From assembly GCF_000471905.2 (NCBI RefSeq), contig NW_006499827.1, forward strand, positions 793,486 through 857,485: 64,000 nucleotides of DNA, given 5' to 3'. The number at the start of each line of letters is the position of its first letter. Position 1 is the first letter of the stretch. Source of the DNA: Amborella trichopoda. Taxonomy: Eukaryota > Streptophyta > Magnoliopsida > Amborellales > Amborellaceae. A model generated the notes under the pieces. That model was not told the DNA's origin, searched no databases, and saw only the letters and a program-made list of their open reading frames with translations. Positions 11,641-22,820 of this stretch are shown here, one piece after another. The translations under genes and the position numbers were made by a program.

Positions 11641-12044
11641 TGTAAAAGATCCCAAATGCCTGGGCTGTTTTATATGAAATTTAAGATAGCACCTGTTTTT
11701 TATACATAAAGGCCCGTATGATTATCACATTGGATCGTACATGTATATCTTAGTTTTTAAGGCATGTAACAGGGTAGAACTGATGTGCATAAATATGCAG
11801 ATGTGCATAATTTAGTATGCTCCATAGTGACCAAATTGTACACCTACCACACCCTAAACACCAACTCAATTTCAGTTTCTTTCCCCTTTCATTTTTTATA
11901 GATTTGAGCGCTTAATAGTTTCCAAAAAAATTGCACTGTAAAAGCGATACAATCATACACATATAGATGGTCTAGAGTCAATGTTGTGGCAAGCATCATT
12001 CGAAGTATTTTTAAGATTCTAAATCATATCTTCAATAAAGTTGT
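11641..12044. other. Intergenic, nothing recognised
   Basis: No supported feature in this stretch. Confidence 0.45.
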
Positions 12045-12408
12045 TTTCCAATTAATTAAGGTCGGCTGCATAAATTTTGATCTATTATTCTACTTTATTA
12101 AGGGATATACCTTTAATGAGGTCATAGATCTTTATATCTTTTCTCATTACTTCTAACCATGCTCTTTTGAGCCTACCCACTGCCTTTTTTTAGTATTTCA
12201 TTCCAACTAATTCACACCTCTCAGCAGATGTTGTACCTAGTTTGCACCACACATGACCATCCCATCTAAGTCTACTTTATTTTATCTTATTACCTATTGT
12301 TGTCACACCTAAATATTTCTGAACTATCCATTTCAAATTCTATCCCTTCTTGATTTGTCACCCATCCATCTCAACATCCTCATCTCTACTACACTTGGGT
12401 ACATTGTT
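12045..12408 (-). mobile_element. RTE-type LINE, 3' end fragment
   Basis: Reverse-oriented copy of the same 3' region as 3650-4090. On the + strand one reads AATTAATTAAGGTCGGCTGC, the GAGGTCATAGATC block, TTCTAACCATGCTCTTTTG, and ends near CATCTCAACATCCTCATCTC. Decayed, not functional. Confidence 0.75.
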
Positions 12409-12935
12409 TTTTGACCGTTTTAAGGCTCTAATTACTTCTTCTTCTTTTTCCCCCTTTTCCATTGATCTTATAGATGAAAAAAAATGACTTAAAAGTTAGG
12501 GATGATACCTTTGAATTTTGCGGATGGGAGGAAGTGTACAATTCCCCACTGCGGGAGCATAAAATCTGTTTCTTATTTTAATGACACTATGAAGAGGCAG
12601 CCTCTAAAATGGCTGAATTGATGAATAGAAAGGACAAAAGAGCGGGACCAACTTTATTATATTTTGGGTGGTCCCACTCTCTCTTCACGGTGGTCCCTCA
12701 ACTATCAATTTGTTTGATAGAACACCAACTTTCATTGCTTCCAGGCAGTGGCCCAAACCTATCTCATAGAGTTATTATGGTTTTGACCACATATTCTATT
12801 TTTCCTTTCTTTATTTTTATGGCCTGCCTTTTCACTCTTTTTGAAATCTTTACTCCTCTCTCTAATCTTGTTTCTTTTTAATCTTTGGTTACATAAGCTT
12901 ACGTGATGCTTTGTTTGCATATTTTTCAATGGATG
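12409..12935. other. Intergenic, nothing recognised
   Basis: A 90-codon open stretch at 12609-12881 has no recognisable domain and low-complexity, T-rich composition. Not called as a gene. Confidence 0.45.
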
Positions 12936-13165
12936 AGTTTCTACAAGGCTAGGCTCTATAAAAATAAAATAAAGCCTCACCTCGATTCTTTGTCTGGAAA
13001 GCACTTTCAACAACGGAAATCTTCATGATAGTTCTAAAATCAATTTTCAATATCAACAATAAAATTCGAAACTAAAAAAAAGTATAAATCTTGGGGATCT
13101 ATGAATACTTATTTTTAGGACAAAATGAATAACTTATTTTAATTGGGCTGCAGTCCTATCAAACA
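12936..13165 (+). mobile_element. Family A MITE, shortened copy 6
   Basis: The left end AGTTTCTACAAGGCTAGGCT and the right end near GGGCTGCAGTCCTATCAAAC correspond to the ends of copy 13 (28703-29087). The interior is shortened. Confidence 0.5.
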
Positions 13166-14497
13166 ATTTTTTCTTTTCAATAATTATTAATAAATGTCTA
13201 TAGGAAATGAGCCTCGGCTTAATTGGTTAGTGCTTTATGATTTGCAACGGTAAAAAAAATAAAAATCGATTGCATTATATATAAACTTAATTACTAGTAA
13301 TATGTATGTGCAACGTACGTGATATTTAATATTAATCACTGAAATATATTTATCATTGAAAAATTTCAATAAAACACGAGAGAGAATTTAATGCATTTAT
13401 CTTCACAATTGAATATTTTATTAATTAATAATAAATGTGATAGTAAACATTATTTTTAATATATTATTAATTAACATAAATTCATTTGACATACAATTAA
13501 AATGATAAAGATCATTTTAAAAAATAATTAAAAATATATAAATAAAACTAATAAAAAAATTTATGTAAGGTCCTACTAATGCAAATATCCACTAAATTAG
13601 TTTAAGACATTAGATCCTATTAATGTCTATATCTAATATATTGGTTCATTAATGCATACTGAAGAATCATTAGCCTTATTATAAACAAAAGAGTGATAAT
13701 AATTTATATATATTGATCAATACCTAATTTCAAGATTAAGATAGGGGAGAGAGATTTAAAGAAACGAGAGATAAGGAATGAGCCAGTGCGGGAGAGATTT
13801 AGGGGTGAGATGTAAAACATATATTTATTTTCTTAACCCACATGTTACTCATTAAAAAAAAACATGGGAAATAGTAACTTGAGTGAGATGCATAAATTAT
13901 CATAAATAAAAATATATTCATTTTTTATTGGGTTGATGGCTTTTTGTTGTGCATATGAAAGAATGACTTGTGAGAGAGATAAATTATACTTAATAAAAAC
14001 TGTATGCTTATTAATGGGGGATGTGCATTTTCAATAGGTATGTTTTTTTTTATTGCATTAACTTAAGAAGTATAAAATTTATTTAAAAAGCATGAACAGA
14101 AGAAATAATTCAGATATACTATTTGTCATAAAAAAGACTAAATGCGATCAAAAGATTTTTAATATTATTTTAAATAGAAGAATCAAGAGGGACATAGTGC
14201 AAATGAAAAATAGTAAGAAAAAGTTAGAGGAGATGGGATCACAACATATCAGTTATGATTGACTTTTAATAATTCAAAATTTATAATTAAAAAAAGATAT
14301 TCAAGTATCTCAAAAATAAAAAATCAAATTTTATATATGTTGAATCACATTAAAAAAATATATAGTATTGTCATTAAAAAATTAATGTAATATTACAATA
14401 GTTATACAAACTTTTAAAATATAAAAATTATAATTAAAATACTTGGCCAAAATTGAGATAGAAACAAAATTATTATTTTATTTTATTTCTATTAGTA

Positions 14498-14500
14498 ATG

Positions 14501-14541
<41 letters not shown>

Positions 14542-14543
14542 TT
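14498..14543. repeat. Inverted (AAT)n/(ATT)n microsatellite
   Basis: A run of ATA/AAT triplets turns directly into ATT triplets at about 14523, so the tract is self-complementary and could form a hairpin of about 20 bp. Confidence 0.9.
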
Positions 14544-14734
14544 ATTTTTAAAATACAATAATAATAAGATTAAATTATTATTATTATTTTATTTTTATCT
14601 TTTAAAGTAAGGCCCATTGATCTTGAATACTAAAGTATTTTAGTTTTAAAATAAATGGGCCTTACCTTCAAAGTATTTTATTTTCAAAAAATTTTATTCG
14701 GGAGCAACTATAAAAAAAATTAACAATGGGCCTT

Positions 14735-15139
14735 ATTTTCAAATTATTTTATTTTTAATTTTTTTTATATAAATTTTATGAAATTTAAATTTAGTATGTG
14801 CTATCTTTTTATTGGGGTGCAACTATAAAAAAATATTAAAAATAATTTTTCAATAAAATATAATGACTAAAATACCCCATTAAACTTTCAGGGGCATTTT
14901 GGTCATTTTATTTTATTGAAAATATATTTTTTATATTTTTCGCTAGTGCGAGTTTAATAGAGGATTAGATGTACAAAATTTGGTTTCAAAATAGTTTATA
15001 GAAGAAACATTAAAAATAAAATGGTGTAGAGATGTGACATTGTGATCGGGGCAATATTAACCCTCCATTCAAAATAAACGGTTGGTAAGGGGAAGCATAT
15101 AAGTTTTATATTGTGGGGGAAACATAAAAGCTTGCTTAA
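14735..15139. mobile_element. Family B MITE, partial copy
   Basis: Follows the right three quarters of family B (compare 20269-20768): the ATAATGACTAAAATACCCC and GGGGCATTTTGGTCATTTTA pair, GTGCGAGTTTAATAGAGGA, and an end at AACATAAAAGCTTGCTT. The left terminal repeat is missing or unrecognisable. It lies inside the Helitron. Confidence 0.6.
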
Positions 15140-15300
15140 AATATTGTACTAAAAAATAGTTATATATATTTATATCTTTTTATGCATGCAGGTGGGAGAG
15201 AGAGAGTAACGTGGAAGGGAGATAGGGGAAAAGAGTAAAATTAAGAGAAATTTAAAGAGTGAGATAGAGTTAATATCTGGAGAGGAAAGAAAAGAGAGGA

Positions 15301-15760
15301 GAGAAATTAATATGGGAGAAAAGAGAAGAGTGAGAAACATGGGGGCTTGGAGTTATTGGGAAATTGAGAGAGAAGAGGGATGATTAAAGAAAGAGAGATA
15401 ATATGATGAGAGAGAAGAGGGATGAGCTTGAGATGACATGCATGGTATCAAAGGGAGATGGGGGAGAGAGAAGAAAGAGTTATTAATACGGTGTGACATA
15501 TGGCAAAAGACTAAGTGGAGAGATAATAGAGAGAAATTAATATGGATGACGAGAGAGAAGAAAGAGAAATATGGGGACTTGGAGTAATTGGAAAATTGAG
15601 AGAAAAGATGGATGATTAAAGGAATGGAGACAATAAGATGACAGAGAAGAGGGATGGGCATGAGATGACATGCATCATAATTAGAGAGATATGGACGAGA
15701 GAAAAAAGAAAGGGTTATTAATATGATAGGATATGTAGCGAAATAATAAGCGGGGGTAGT
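15301..15760. repeat. GA-rich tandem duplication, 2 x 230 bp
   Basis: Two imperfect copies (about 15301-15530 and 15531-15760). Each has GAGAAATTAATATGG, then a GGACTTGGAGT-like phrase, then GAGATGACATGCAT. Strongly purine-rich on the + strand. The open frame on the minus strand here is a by-product of the CT bias. Confidence 0.8.
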
Positions 15761-15933
15761 TCTCTCGCTTAATATATAATCGATAGATAAATATTTATTT
15801 TAGGATACAAAATTGATTTACCGGTATGTGTTATATGCATGGAAATTTACAAAATCGTGTCTATGAGTTAAAATAAGTTAAATAATGAACACTCATCTAA
15901 TAGGTGTAGAATTATGTTTGTCCAATACTTAAA

Positions 15934-16352
15934 GGGGAAACAACTTTGGTACTTAAGGTTGAGGTCTTAAACATTCAAAAGTAAGGCACACACTCAAATG
16001 ATGTCGAAAGATATTTCAGTATCAGAAATCCTTGACCTTATAAAAAATATAAGGTGTTAGAAATCCTTGTGATGGTTTAAAAAAATTATTTTCATATCTA
16101 ATTATGAACTTTAATGCTTCAAAAATAGTGTATAGACCTGAATACTTGAAATCTTGAAATGGATGGTTCAGACAATACTTTACAAGATACATCATTTTTA
16201 GGACTTTAAATCCCTATCTTTTCACACCCGTATATCTCAAGGTCAAGCTTATCAATTGGAAGGTTTTTCAATGAAGAACGACATTTTTCGGTGAGTTTTT
16301 AAGGTGCTTTTTACTTCAATAGTATATGGTTGACACTTTATATAAATTTTTT
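15934..16352 (-). mobile_element. Family A MITE, copy 7
   Basis: The left end contains TAAGGTTGAGGTCTTA, a decayed terminal palindrome; the right end is CACTTTATATAAATTTTTTC. The interior matches copy 8, for example TTTACAAGATACATCATTTT and CAATTGGAAGGTTTTTCAAT. Confidence 0.6.
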
Positions 16353-18031
16353 CTTTATGTTTATTATAAAAATTTACAAAAATACTCATAAAAAATAGAC
16401 TATTTAATATTTTACCCGTTTGCAACTATTCCAACTCATGATTATGTGTCTTTTGAAGGTTATAGTAAAATTAAATAAAAAACATGAGTAAAACATTAAG
16501 TAATTCACCACTTCTAGGTATTTTGATAAATTCCCCAGTTATTTAATAAAATATACATTTATGAGGACCATCAACACTCAATATTAGAGGGTGGTGGAAG
16601 CAACGCCCAACATTCTACGAAATTGGCAAGATTTCATTAATAGGTATCTCCGTCACCATCCAAATATCAGTTGGACCATGATGAAGCCCATAAGTAACAT
16701 AGATATAAGTGGTGTCAATAATGCTAATATTAATATGGGGTTGTATACTTAATGATTGTTTATTTTTGAATAAGGAGGTCCCAATTAATCCGAGCCATCA
16801 AAATATCAAATCGAATAGCTTAGACTATGTTACAAAGTTCGATAATTTTTTTTTAAGAGACTTTAAGCTTAATAAATGAAATGATCTTAGCCTTCAAATT
16901 TCAAATCTAATAAGGAAGAATAATCATGACCTTTTTATACAAAAAGTAAACGGCCATATTATACACATATTTTTCTAATATTGGCGTTTTATACACGACA
17001 TTTCCACATATATTTTAAGGAGGGTTGAGGTAGAAATTTATGTAATATTAAGTAGGAATATTGTTGTGCCGGTCTTATAATCTCTTAAGAACTCAAATGA
17101 ACAGTAAAGAATATAGATACTTATAAAGCTCCATTTTTTCTTCCAAATTCATAGTCACATGATACAACTCAAATCTTCTAGATGAAATTCAGAAGTGTGT
17201 ACTCAGTATAATAGATAAACCACTCTTTATAAAGTGATGGTAGCAGGAAGGATTACATATACAGTACTTTTAGGATGTGACTTTTGGTACGTCAGCCAGT
17301 GAAACTGTGTCATTGGATTTTGGGATTGCTTTGTGAATGTCACGACTCTCTCATCTTGAGACTAATTGAGCTTAAATTTTGACATGTTGAAGAACTCATC
17401 AAGTTGCATGTTTCGGTGCACCTAAATGAAGTTTCTTTCAAATTTTCATTTTTTTTTTGGTATATTGTTACCTTCAAAATTCCATCTTAGAGATTACAGG
17501 TATATAACCTTGACTATCACAATCATGACTCTGAAATAAATTGGATTTTAAACCTGGAAATAAATTGGATATTAAACCTTAAAATTAGTCGGGATTGTTT
17601 ATTAAGAAACAGTTTATCTTTTGTACATAGGTATCTTCTTATCTTTTAAATTTCAAAATGAGTGGTTGTAAGAGTGTCATTGAATAGACACAAAGTTCCA
17701 AAAAAAAAAAAAAAATTTCTCAGACGTCGTGATTCACCCTAAGCCATCCAATATGACATCTAATTAGTGGGAATGATTATGACCTCTATGTACAAAATAT
17801 AAATTGTATCTTTGTAGACAATCCCAAATTAGACTGCTCTAAACTTTGTTTCTCAACCATACATTTTAATTTTTTGCAAATCATTAGATCTGTACTTTTG
17901 AGCTCCAAAATTATGCATCATAAGCCAAAATGTATGTATAGTGACTTTGGATGTGTTTCACATCTAGAACCTATATAAGACATGGATCCTTTGGAAGGGC
18001 ATTGTATATGAATTGAACCACATTTAGACCT
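16353..18031. other. Intergenic with family D pieces
   Basis: Two family D fragments are visible: about 16917-17000 (weak) and 17757-17825 (clear, ending in TTTGTAGACAATCCC). A poly-A run lies at about 17701-17715. The rest is unrecognised. Confidence 0.45.
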
Positions 18032-18420
18032 GGGTGCGGTTTGTATAGAGCCTAGGCTCTAAACAATCAAATTAGATCCTATTTTCAAATAGTGTCGAGA
18101 AATGTGGTTTCAATATTGGAAATCTTTATAATGGCCTTAAAAATATATTTTTATCTTGATTTATAAATTTTAAAGCTTCAAAAATAGTGTAGATCGACAT
18201 ATCTATGAAAACATGAAAATCTTGAAAATTGGCGGTCCAAAAATACGTTACAAAATACACTATTTCCAAAACTTGAAATCTATTTTTTTCTTATGTCCAT
18301 GCATCTTGATGTCAAGATGATCGAATTGAGGATATTTGGACATCAAAACAACCTCTTTTAGTGAAATTTTTTAGGTCAACTCTAATTTGATTGTTTAGAG
18401 CCTCGATTTTATATAAACTT
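18032..18420 (-). mobile_element. Family A MITE, copy 8 (clear example)
   Basis: One of the best-preserved copies. Starts GGGTGCGGTTTGTATAGAGC with the perfect 14-bp palindrome AGAGCCTAGGCTCT. Ends TTTGATTGTTTAGAGCCTCG and TATATAAAC. The 33-base end regions are inverted copies of one another. The interior aligns, reversed, with copy 1. Confidence 0.75.
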
Positions 18421-18839
18421 TTCTCTTTAAAATTTTTTTTTTTTTTTCCTAACATTAACATAGGCATTTTTGTTAACTATAAATCAGTGAAGGTACAAAG
18501 AAAACGGAGCACATAAAAGTACATTACACATAATTGGTAATTACCAATGTAGATTGAAAGGGACTTCTTTTAGTTAAAGAATCACCTTCACGGTTTGTTC
18601 CATAATAACAATGGAGTATTTCAACCTCAAGTGATTCAAATGATCGAAGAATGTCACTAATTTCATAAAAAATGAAAATAAAATTTGTCTTTAGGACTTA
18701 TAGTTAGGATGTCCAATCAAATGGTTCATGGGATTAAGAATAAGTGGGACCTACAATGCTTGATAAGAGACTACGTTTAGAAATGGACGCTCCAGAAGTG
18801 TCCAATAAAGTTCAACTAAACTTTGGGAAAAACAAAGCG
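18421..18839. other. Intergenic, nothing recognised
   Basis: No supported feature. Confidence 0.4.
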
Positions 18840-19140
18840 AAAATATTTTATGTCCTGAGGGAGTATACTGTCCATTTACTCCCTCAGACAAAAGCCAATC
18901 TGCTTCTTGAACCCTGTATTTTTGGGTCATGTATTATGTATACTCAATTAAAAAGAAAATTCAAATTGCATTCTCTATGGACTGGAAAAAAATAAAAAAA
19001 ACCTCAAGAATGAATATAAAGAAAACTCAAAAATCAATTTCTTTATTCTCTTGAAAATCTAATCATCTAGTCATTTTAGGTGATTCTCAAAATTTCGGAT
19101 CAAAAAAATAATTAGTCTTCCACCTGAGGCAGTAAAAAAG
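18840..19140. mobile_element. Family E MITE, decayed copy
   Basis: The left end has GAGGGAGTATACTGTCC and TTTACTCCCTCAGAC. The right end has CCACCTGAGGCAGTAAAAA in opposite orientation. Compare 58093-58424. Confidence 0.5.
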
Positions 19141-19189
19141 GGGTCCACTTACAACCAAATGTGAGTTGCATAATATCAAAAATCCCCAA

Positions 19190-19430
19190 CCCTGCCTCTA
19201 GCCCTGACCCTGGGCCTACAGTGTCAATCGAGCCTAGCTCGATTTGAGGAGGACCTGGCTCAAGCCTGGCTCTAGCCGTATCTGGGGGACCTGCAGAAAA
19301 TAAAAGAAAAAATAAGGAACAAAAGGGTTAGGCTCGGTTGGCATTGGCTCTAGCCCTGACCTGGCTTTCGGACACATTTTGTGAACGGTACTACGATTTT
19401 CTGAGACAGGGTTGGGTGCCCCTATCTTGA
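19190..19430. mobile_element. GC-rich hAT-like repeat
   Basis: CCTAGCTCGATTTGAGG, CTGGCTCAAGCCTGGCTCTA and GGTTAGGCTCGG style motifs flank a short A-rich centre, like the GGCC/GAGCC-rich non-autonomous elements at 42537-42960 and 62535-62745. Ends not resolved. Confidence 0.4.
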
Positions 19431-19539
19431 TAAATCACTGGATCAAAATTGCTTTAATCTCTTGGTTTTTAAGATTTTTTTTATTTTATTTTTTTTCTTT
19501 TTCTATTAACAACGTCTCCATCCAGTGGAGTCAGAATTG

Positions 19540-19569
19540 CAAACCATCTCTTGATTAAGAGATGGTTTG
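19540..19569. other. Perfect 13-bp hairpin
   Basis: CAAACCATCTCTT (19540-19552) and its exact inverse complement (19557-19569) are separated by GATT. It stands alone in the 19431-19740 stretch, where I recognise nothing else. Confidence 0.85.
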
Positions 19570-19740
19570 TAGGCCCTTCTGTTTTATTAATGGTAACACC
19601 CGTTGTGTCAGGTTGTGTCAAATTTTAGGAAATCTAATATCGAATAACAACAAAGAAGGGAAATAAGAAAAAGGTGAAAAGGAAAATTGGAAATTTCAAG
19701 AATAATGGATCATATTAATTCACACTTTTAAAAAAGAAAA

Positions 19741-20133
19741 AAGTTTACATAAGGTTTCAACATTAAAATGTAGAATTAAAGATGCATCTCAAAAATCCAT
19801 CGAAAAAACTTGTTTTAATGTTGAAATCCCTCTAATTGAGCATCTCGACATGGAAATTTATGAATGCGAAAAAAAAAAAAAAAGATTTCGAGTCCTTGAA
19901 ATAGTACATCTTGCATCGCATTATCTAGATTGTCCAATTTCAAGATTTTCATATGTTTATAGATATACTTAATTTTAATCATTTAAAAAATTTAAAATTT
20001 TATAAATAGATAAGAAAATAGATTCTCATATTATCTTAAGAATTTTTTATACCAAAAATTCATGTTATAACAAAATTTGGAAGTGCACCCTAATTGGATT
20101 GTTTAAGGTTGCATACTTAAAGAAACCACACCC
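19741..20133 (+). mobile_element. Family A MITE, copy 9
   Basis: Begins AAGTTTACATAAGGTTTCAA and ends AAAGAAACCACACCC. It matches copy 1 along its length. Confidence 0.7.
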
Positions 20134-20268
20134 TTTAAAATAACGTGCAACTTAACGGTTATATTTTCTCATATTTGGAGATAAAAGAGCTATTTCCATT
20201 TATAAATATCATACCAGCTCGAAACTCTACCGGGGAATTCAGATATTTTTATGGTGGATTAAAAATTA

Positions 20269-20768
20269 GGGAAAGCTTTTTATGTTTCCCCTGCAACATA
20301 AAAGTTCTATCCTCTTCCTACCATCCAGCCGTCTATTTTTTATCACTCACTATTTGATCGTAGATCCAAGGTCTTAAAGTATTTTATTTTTAGTTTTTTT
20401 AATACAATTTTTCTGAATATGAAATTTGGTACGTGCCATCTTTTTATTGATTGGGGTGCACCTATGAAAAATATTAACAATAATTTTTTGATAAAAAATA
20501 ATGACCAAAATACCCCTTGAAACTTTCAGGGCTATTATGGTCATTTTATTTTTTTGAAAATATTTTTTTTGTATATTTTTCGTTAGTGTAAGTTTAATAG
20601 AAGAATGGACATCCAAAATTTTGTGTCGAAATAGTTTATACAAAAAAATTAAAAATAGAGACGTGACATTGTGATTGGGGCAATCTTAACCCTCTATTAA
20701 AAAATGAACGGTTGGATATGGGAAGGATAAAACTTCTTTCTTGTAGAGAGAACATAAAAAGCTTTCTC
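20269..20768. mobile_element. Family B MITE with long TIRs, copy 1
   Basis: About 500 bp with inverted ends of roughly 70 bp: GGGAAAGCTTTTTATG opens the left end and CATAAAAAGCTTTCTC closes the right. Each terminal repeat has further self-complementarity; on the left, CTTTTTATGTT pairs with AACATAAAAG across a short loop. The middle has a pair of inverted ATGACCAAAATACCCC / GGTCATTTTA segments. No coding sequence. Confidence 0.7.
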
Positions 20769-20769
20769 T

Positions 20770-20985
20770 AAAAATTAAGTGTCCTTAAATACAAAACTTG
20801 AAACTCTAAAAAATGTGCAGATCCGGTGTGAACACTTGAAAATAAACTTTTAAAAAATAATTATAAGATATTATTCCTAGAATTCAAAATCCATTTATTC
20901 AAGATCCATAAACTTCTCGGTCACCGAAACGACCTTTTCCGGTGAGTATTGAAACGTAACGTTCAAAATGTTGCAACTATATCCA
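20770..20985 (-). mobile_element. Family A MITE, truncated copy 10
   Basis: Decayed right half of family A (CACTTGAAAAT, the TATTATTCCTAGAATTCAAA block, ACGACCTTTTCCGGTGAG), directly against the family B copy. Confidence 0.45.
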
Positions 20986-21295
20986 TTTTTATTACATTGT
21001 ATTTAAGTTGTAAATTGAAATAGAAAATATGCTCCATTGTAACAACGAACAGGCATGCACACGTGTGCGATGCGCACATGCAAACATACACAAACAAACA
21101 CACAGTCATCTCTCTCCCCCAAGATGCTGGGCTGAAAAAGACATTCGAGAAGAGACAAAGAAGTTGCATAAAAAAGGGTAAAAACCTTGCTTTTCCTTTT
21201 TTCGGAATAAATAATAAAAAAAAAAAATGTAAAACTTACCAAATGCTTTTAGTATTTTTGAAGGTGGGGTGCTACCTTAGTTAAATGGTTGAGAA
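20986..21295. other. Intergenic, CA-rich patch
   Basis: Includes a CA/CACA-rich segment near 21058-21105 with a CGATGCGCACATG phrase. No gene seen; short open frames on both strands lack any domain. Confidence 0.4.
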
Positions 21296-21620
21296 TTATC
21301 ATCATCATCATAATTTTTTCTCAATTAATTGTAGTCAGCTATTGTGTTATATTAAATGTCATACTCTCTATGAGGCCATAAGTCCTCATATCTTTCTGAA
21401 TTATTTCTAACCATATCTTTTTAGGCATACCTCTTCCCTTTTAAGTCATTCCACTTGAACTAACTCGCACATTCTAACATATGTTGTACTTGGTTGGTGC
21501 CACACGTGGTCAGCTCACCTAAGTCTACTCTCTCTCATATTATTATCTATTGTTGTCGTACCTAAATTCTCCCCAATGGATTTATTTCAAATTATATTAT
21601 TTCTTGTCGTGCCACTCATC
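21296..21620 (-). mobile_element. RTE-type LINE, 3' part (split by an LTR insertion)
   Basis: The + strand shows TCATCATCATCATA (the reverse of the short TGA-rich 3' tail of RTE LINEs), then CTCAATTAATTGTAGTCAGC, GAGGCCATAAGTCCTCATAT and a TTGTCGTGCCACTCATC end. The same LINE resumes at 23495 beyond the LTR insertion. Decayed. Confidence 0.8.
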
Positions 21621-21831
21621 TATTGGATATGATGATTATCCAAAATCACACACATAAGGAAATCACATATCATGTGGGATTGAGATTGATACTGATAAGT
21701 TTCTTAAAAGAAATAGAAATCTAAAAAGATTAGGACTCTGGGATATATCTCTCGATTCTTGACATATATGTAACATTATAAGAAGTTTCTTATTTGATAT
21801 GGATTCCTATATATATATATATATGGAAGAT

Positions 21832-22290
21832 GCTAGGCTGAGCCCACTAGTTCACATGAAAAAATGAGCCCAACGGTCCAGATTGAATCTAGGCCGATCT
21901 GACGATCACGAATATCCGGTAGTGTTTGAATTTTAATTTTTTTCTACAAATCCAAATCACTTGAAAGTTGGAGCATATGTACATAAAAAATAGCTGAATC
22001 TTTGAAAAATATCAAAATATTATTTTGCATTAAATAAATTGACCAAAATACCCCCAAAACTTTTCGAGGGTATTTTGATCAATTTATTTTTGACGAATTA
22101 TTTTTTTTATATTTTTATTAGGTTCAGCTGGATGAGAAGAACACACGTCTAAAATTTCAAATGATTTGGATTGGTAGAAAAAAAAAATTAAAATTTAAAT
22201 ACTACCGGACATCCATGATCGTCAGATTGACCCAGATTCAATATGGGCTGTTAGGCTCATTTTTTCCTGTNNNNNNNNNNNNNNNNNNNN
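21832..22290. mobile_element. Family C foldback MITE, copy 1
   Basis: Nearly the whole element is one inverted repeat: arms of about 200 bp meet around 22050-22080. Shared arm motifs are ATGAGCCCAACGGTCC / ATGAGCCTAACAGCCC and TCCGGTAGTGTTT / TCCGGTAGTATTT (the second of each pair read on the minus strand). The right end runs into a 20-N gap. Confidence 0.75.
22271..22290. other. Assembly gap (20 N)
   Basis: Run of N at the outer end of a strong inverted repeat. Confidence 1.
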
Positions 22291-22454
22291 TTACTACATA
22301 TCTTTATTGGTAAAGCGCATGGAATTTATCATATGGCATTCACATTTATCACATATCAAGAGAACTTATTATCGTATGGTGACATGTAATAGTGACATGC
22401 CACTCTTTGCGATGACGAGTTCCCAACTCATATATATATATAAAGCACTACGCA

Positions 22455-22490
22455 ACGCCTATAGGCGAAAATAAACAGTGATTTCGCCTA
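22455..22490. other. Compact overlapping palindromes
   Basis: CGCCTATAGGCG is a perfect 12-bp palindrome. Its right half, TAGGCGAAA, pairs again with TTTCGCCTA at the end of the segment across a short loop, giving two mutually exclusive hairpins in 36 bases. Confidence 0.8.
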
Positions 22491-22820
22491 CCTTCATCAT
22501 CGTCCAAAGTTCATCGCATGGTCACGATTGTCCGGTAGTGTTTCATTTTTCATTTTTTTTGTTACAAATCGAAATGATTTGAAATTTGGACCGTATCTTC
22601 ATCAAAAATAGAGGAATATTAGAAAAAGATAAAAAAAATATTTTACGTGAAGTCAATTTTGCTTTTACGGATAATTTTTTTTTATATTTTTATTAGATGC
22701 TCCTCAGTAAGATGTACATACCCTCCAAATTTCAGGTTATTCCGATTTGTAGAAAAAATAAAAATAAAACACTACCAGACAATCATGATAACATGATAAA
22801 ATTTGGACAGTGATGAAAGT
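22491..22820. mobile_element. Family C MITE, copy 2
   Basis: 330 bp with inverted ends: TTCATCATCGTCCAAA on the left and TTTGGACAGTGATGAA on the right. The inner GTCCGGTAGTGTTT and AACACTACCAGAC are shared with copy 1. Confidence 0.7.

Larger units (their letters stand above)
13294..15787 (-). mobile_element. Probable non-autonomous Helitron, reverse orientation
   Basis: Read on the minus strand, the element starts TCTATCGATTATATATTAAG immediately after an A (5' end at 15787). It ends ...CTAG followed by T (3' end at 13294). About 11 bases before CTAG is a short hairpin, CGTACGTTGCACATACA-like, with 5 of 6 stem pairs. TC at the 5' end, a hairpin then CTRR at the 3' end and insertion between A and T are the Helitron hallmarks. 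No Rep/helicase coding sequence is visible in the 2.5 kb, so it would be non-autonomous. It contains an (AAT)n inverted tract, a family B piece and a GA-rich duplication. Confidence 0.55.

Noticed and set aside
15353-15661. 102-codon open frame on the minus strand
   Set aside because: By-product of the GA-rich tandem duplication (Ser/Leu/Pro/His-rich on the CT strand).
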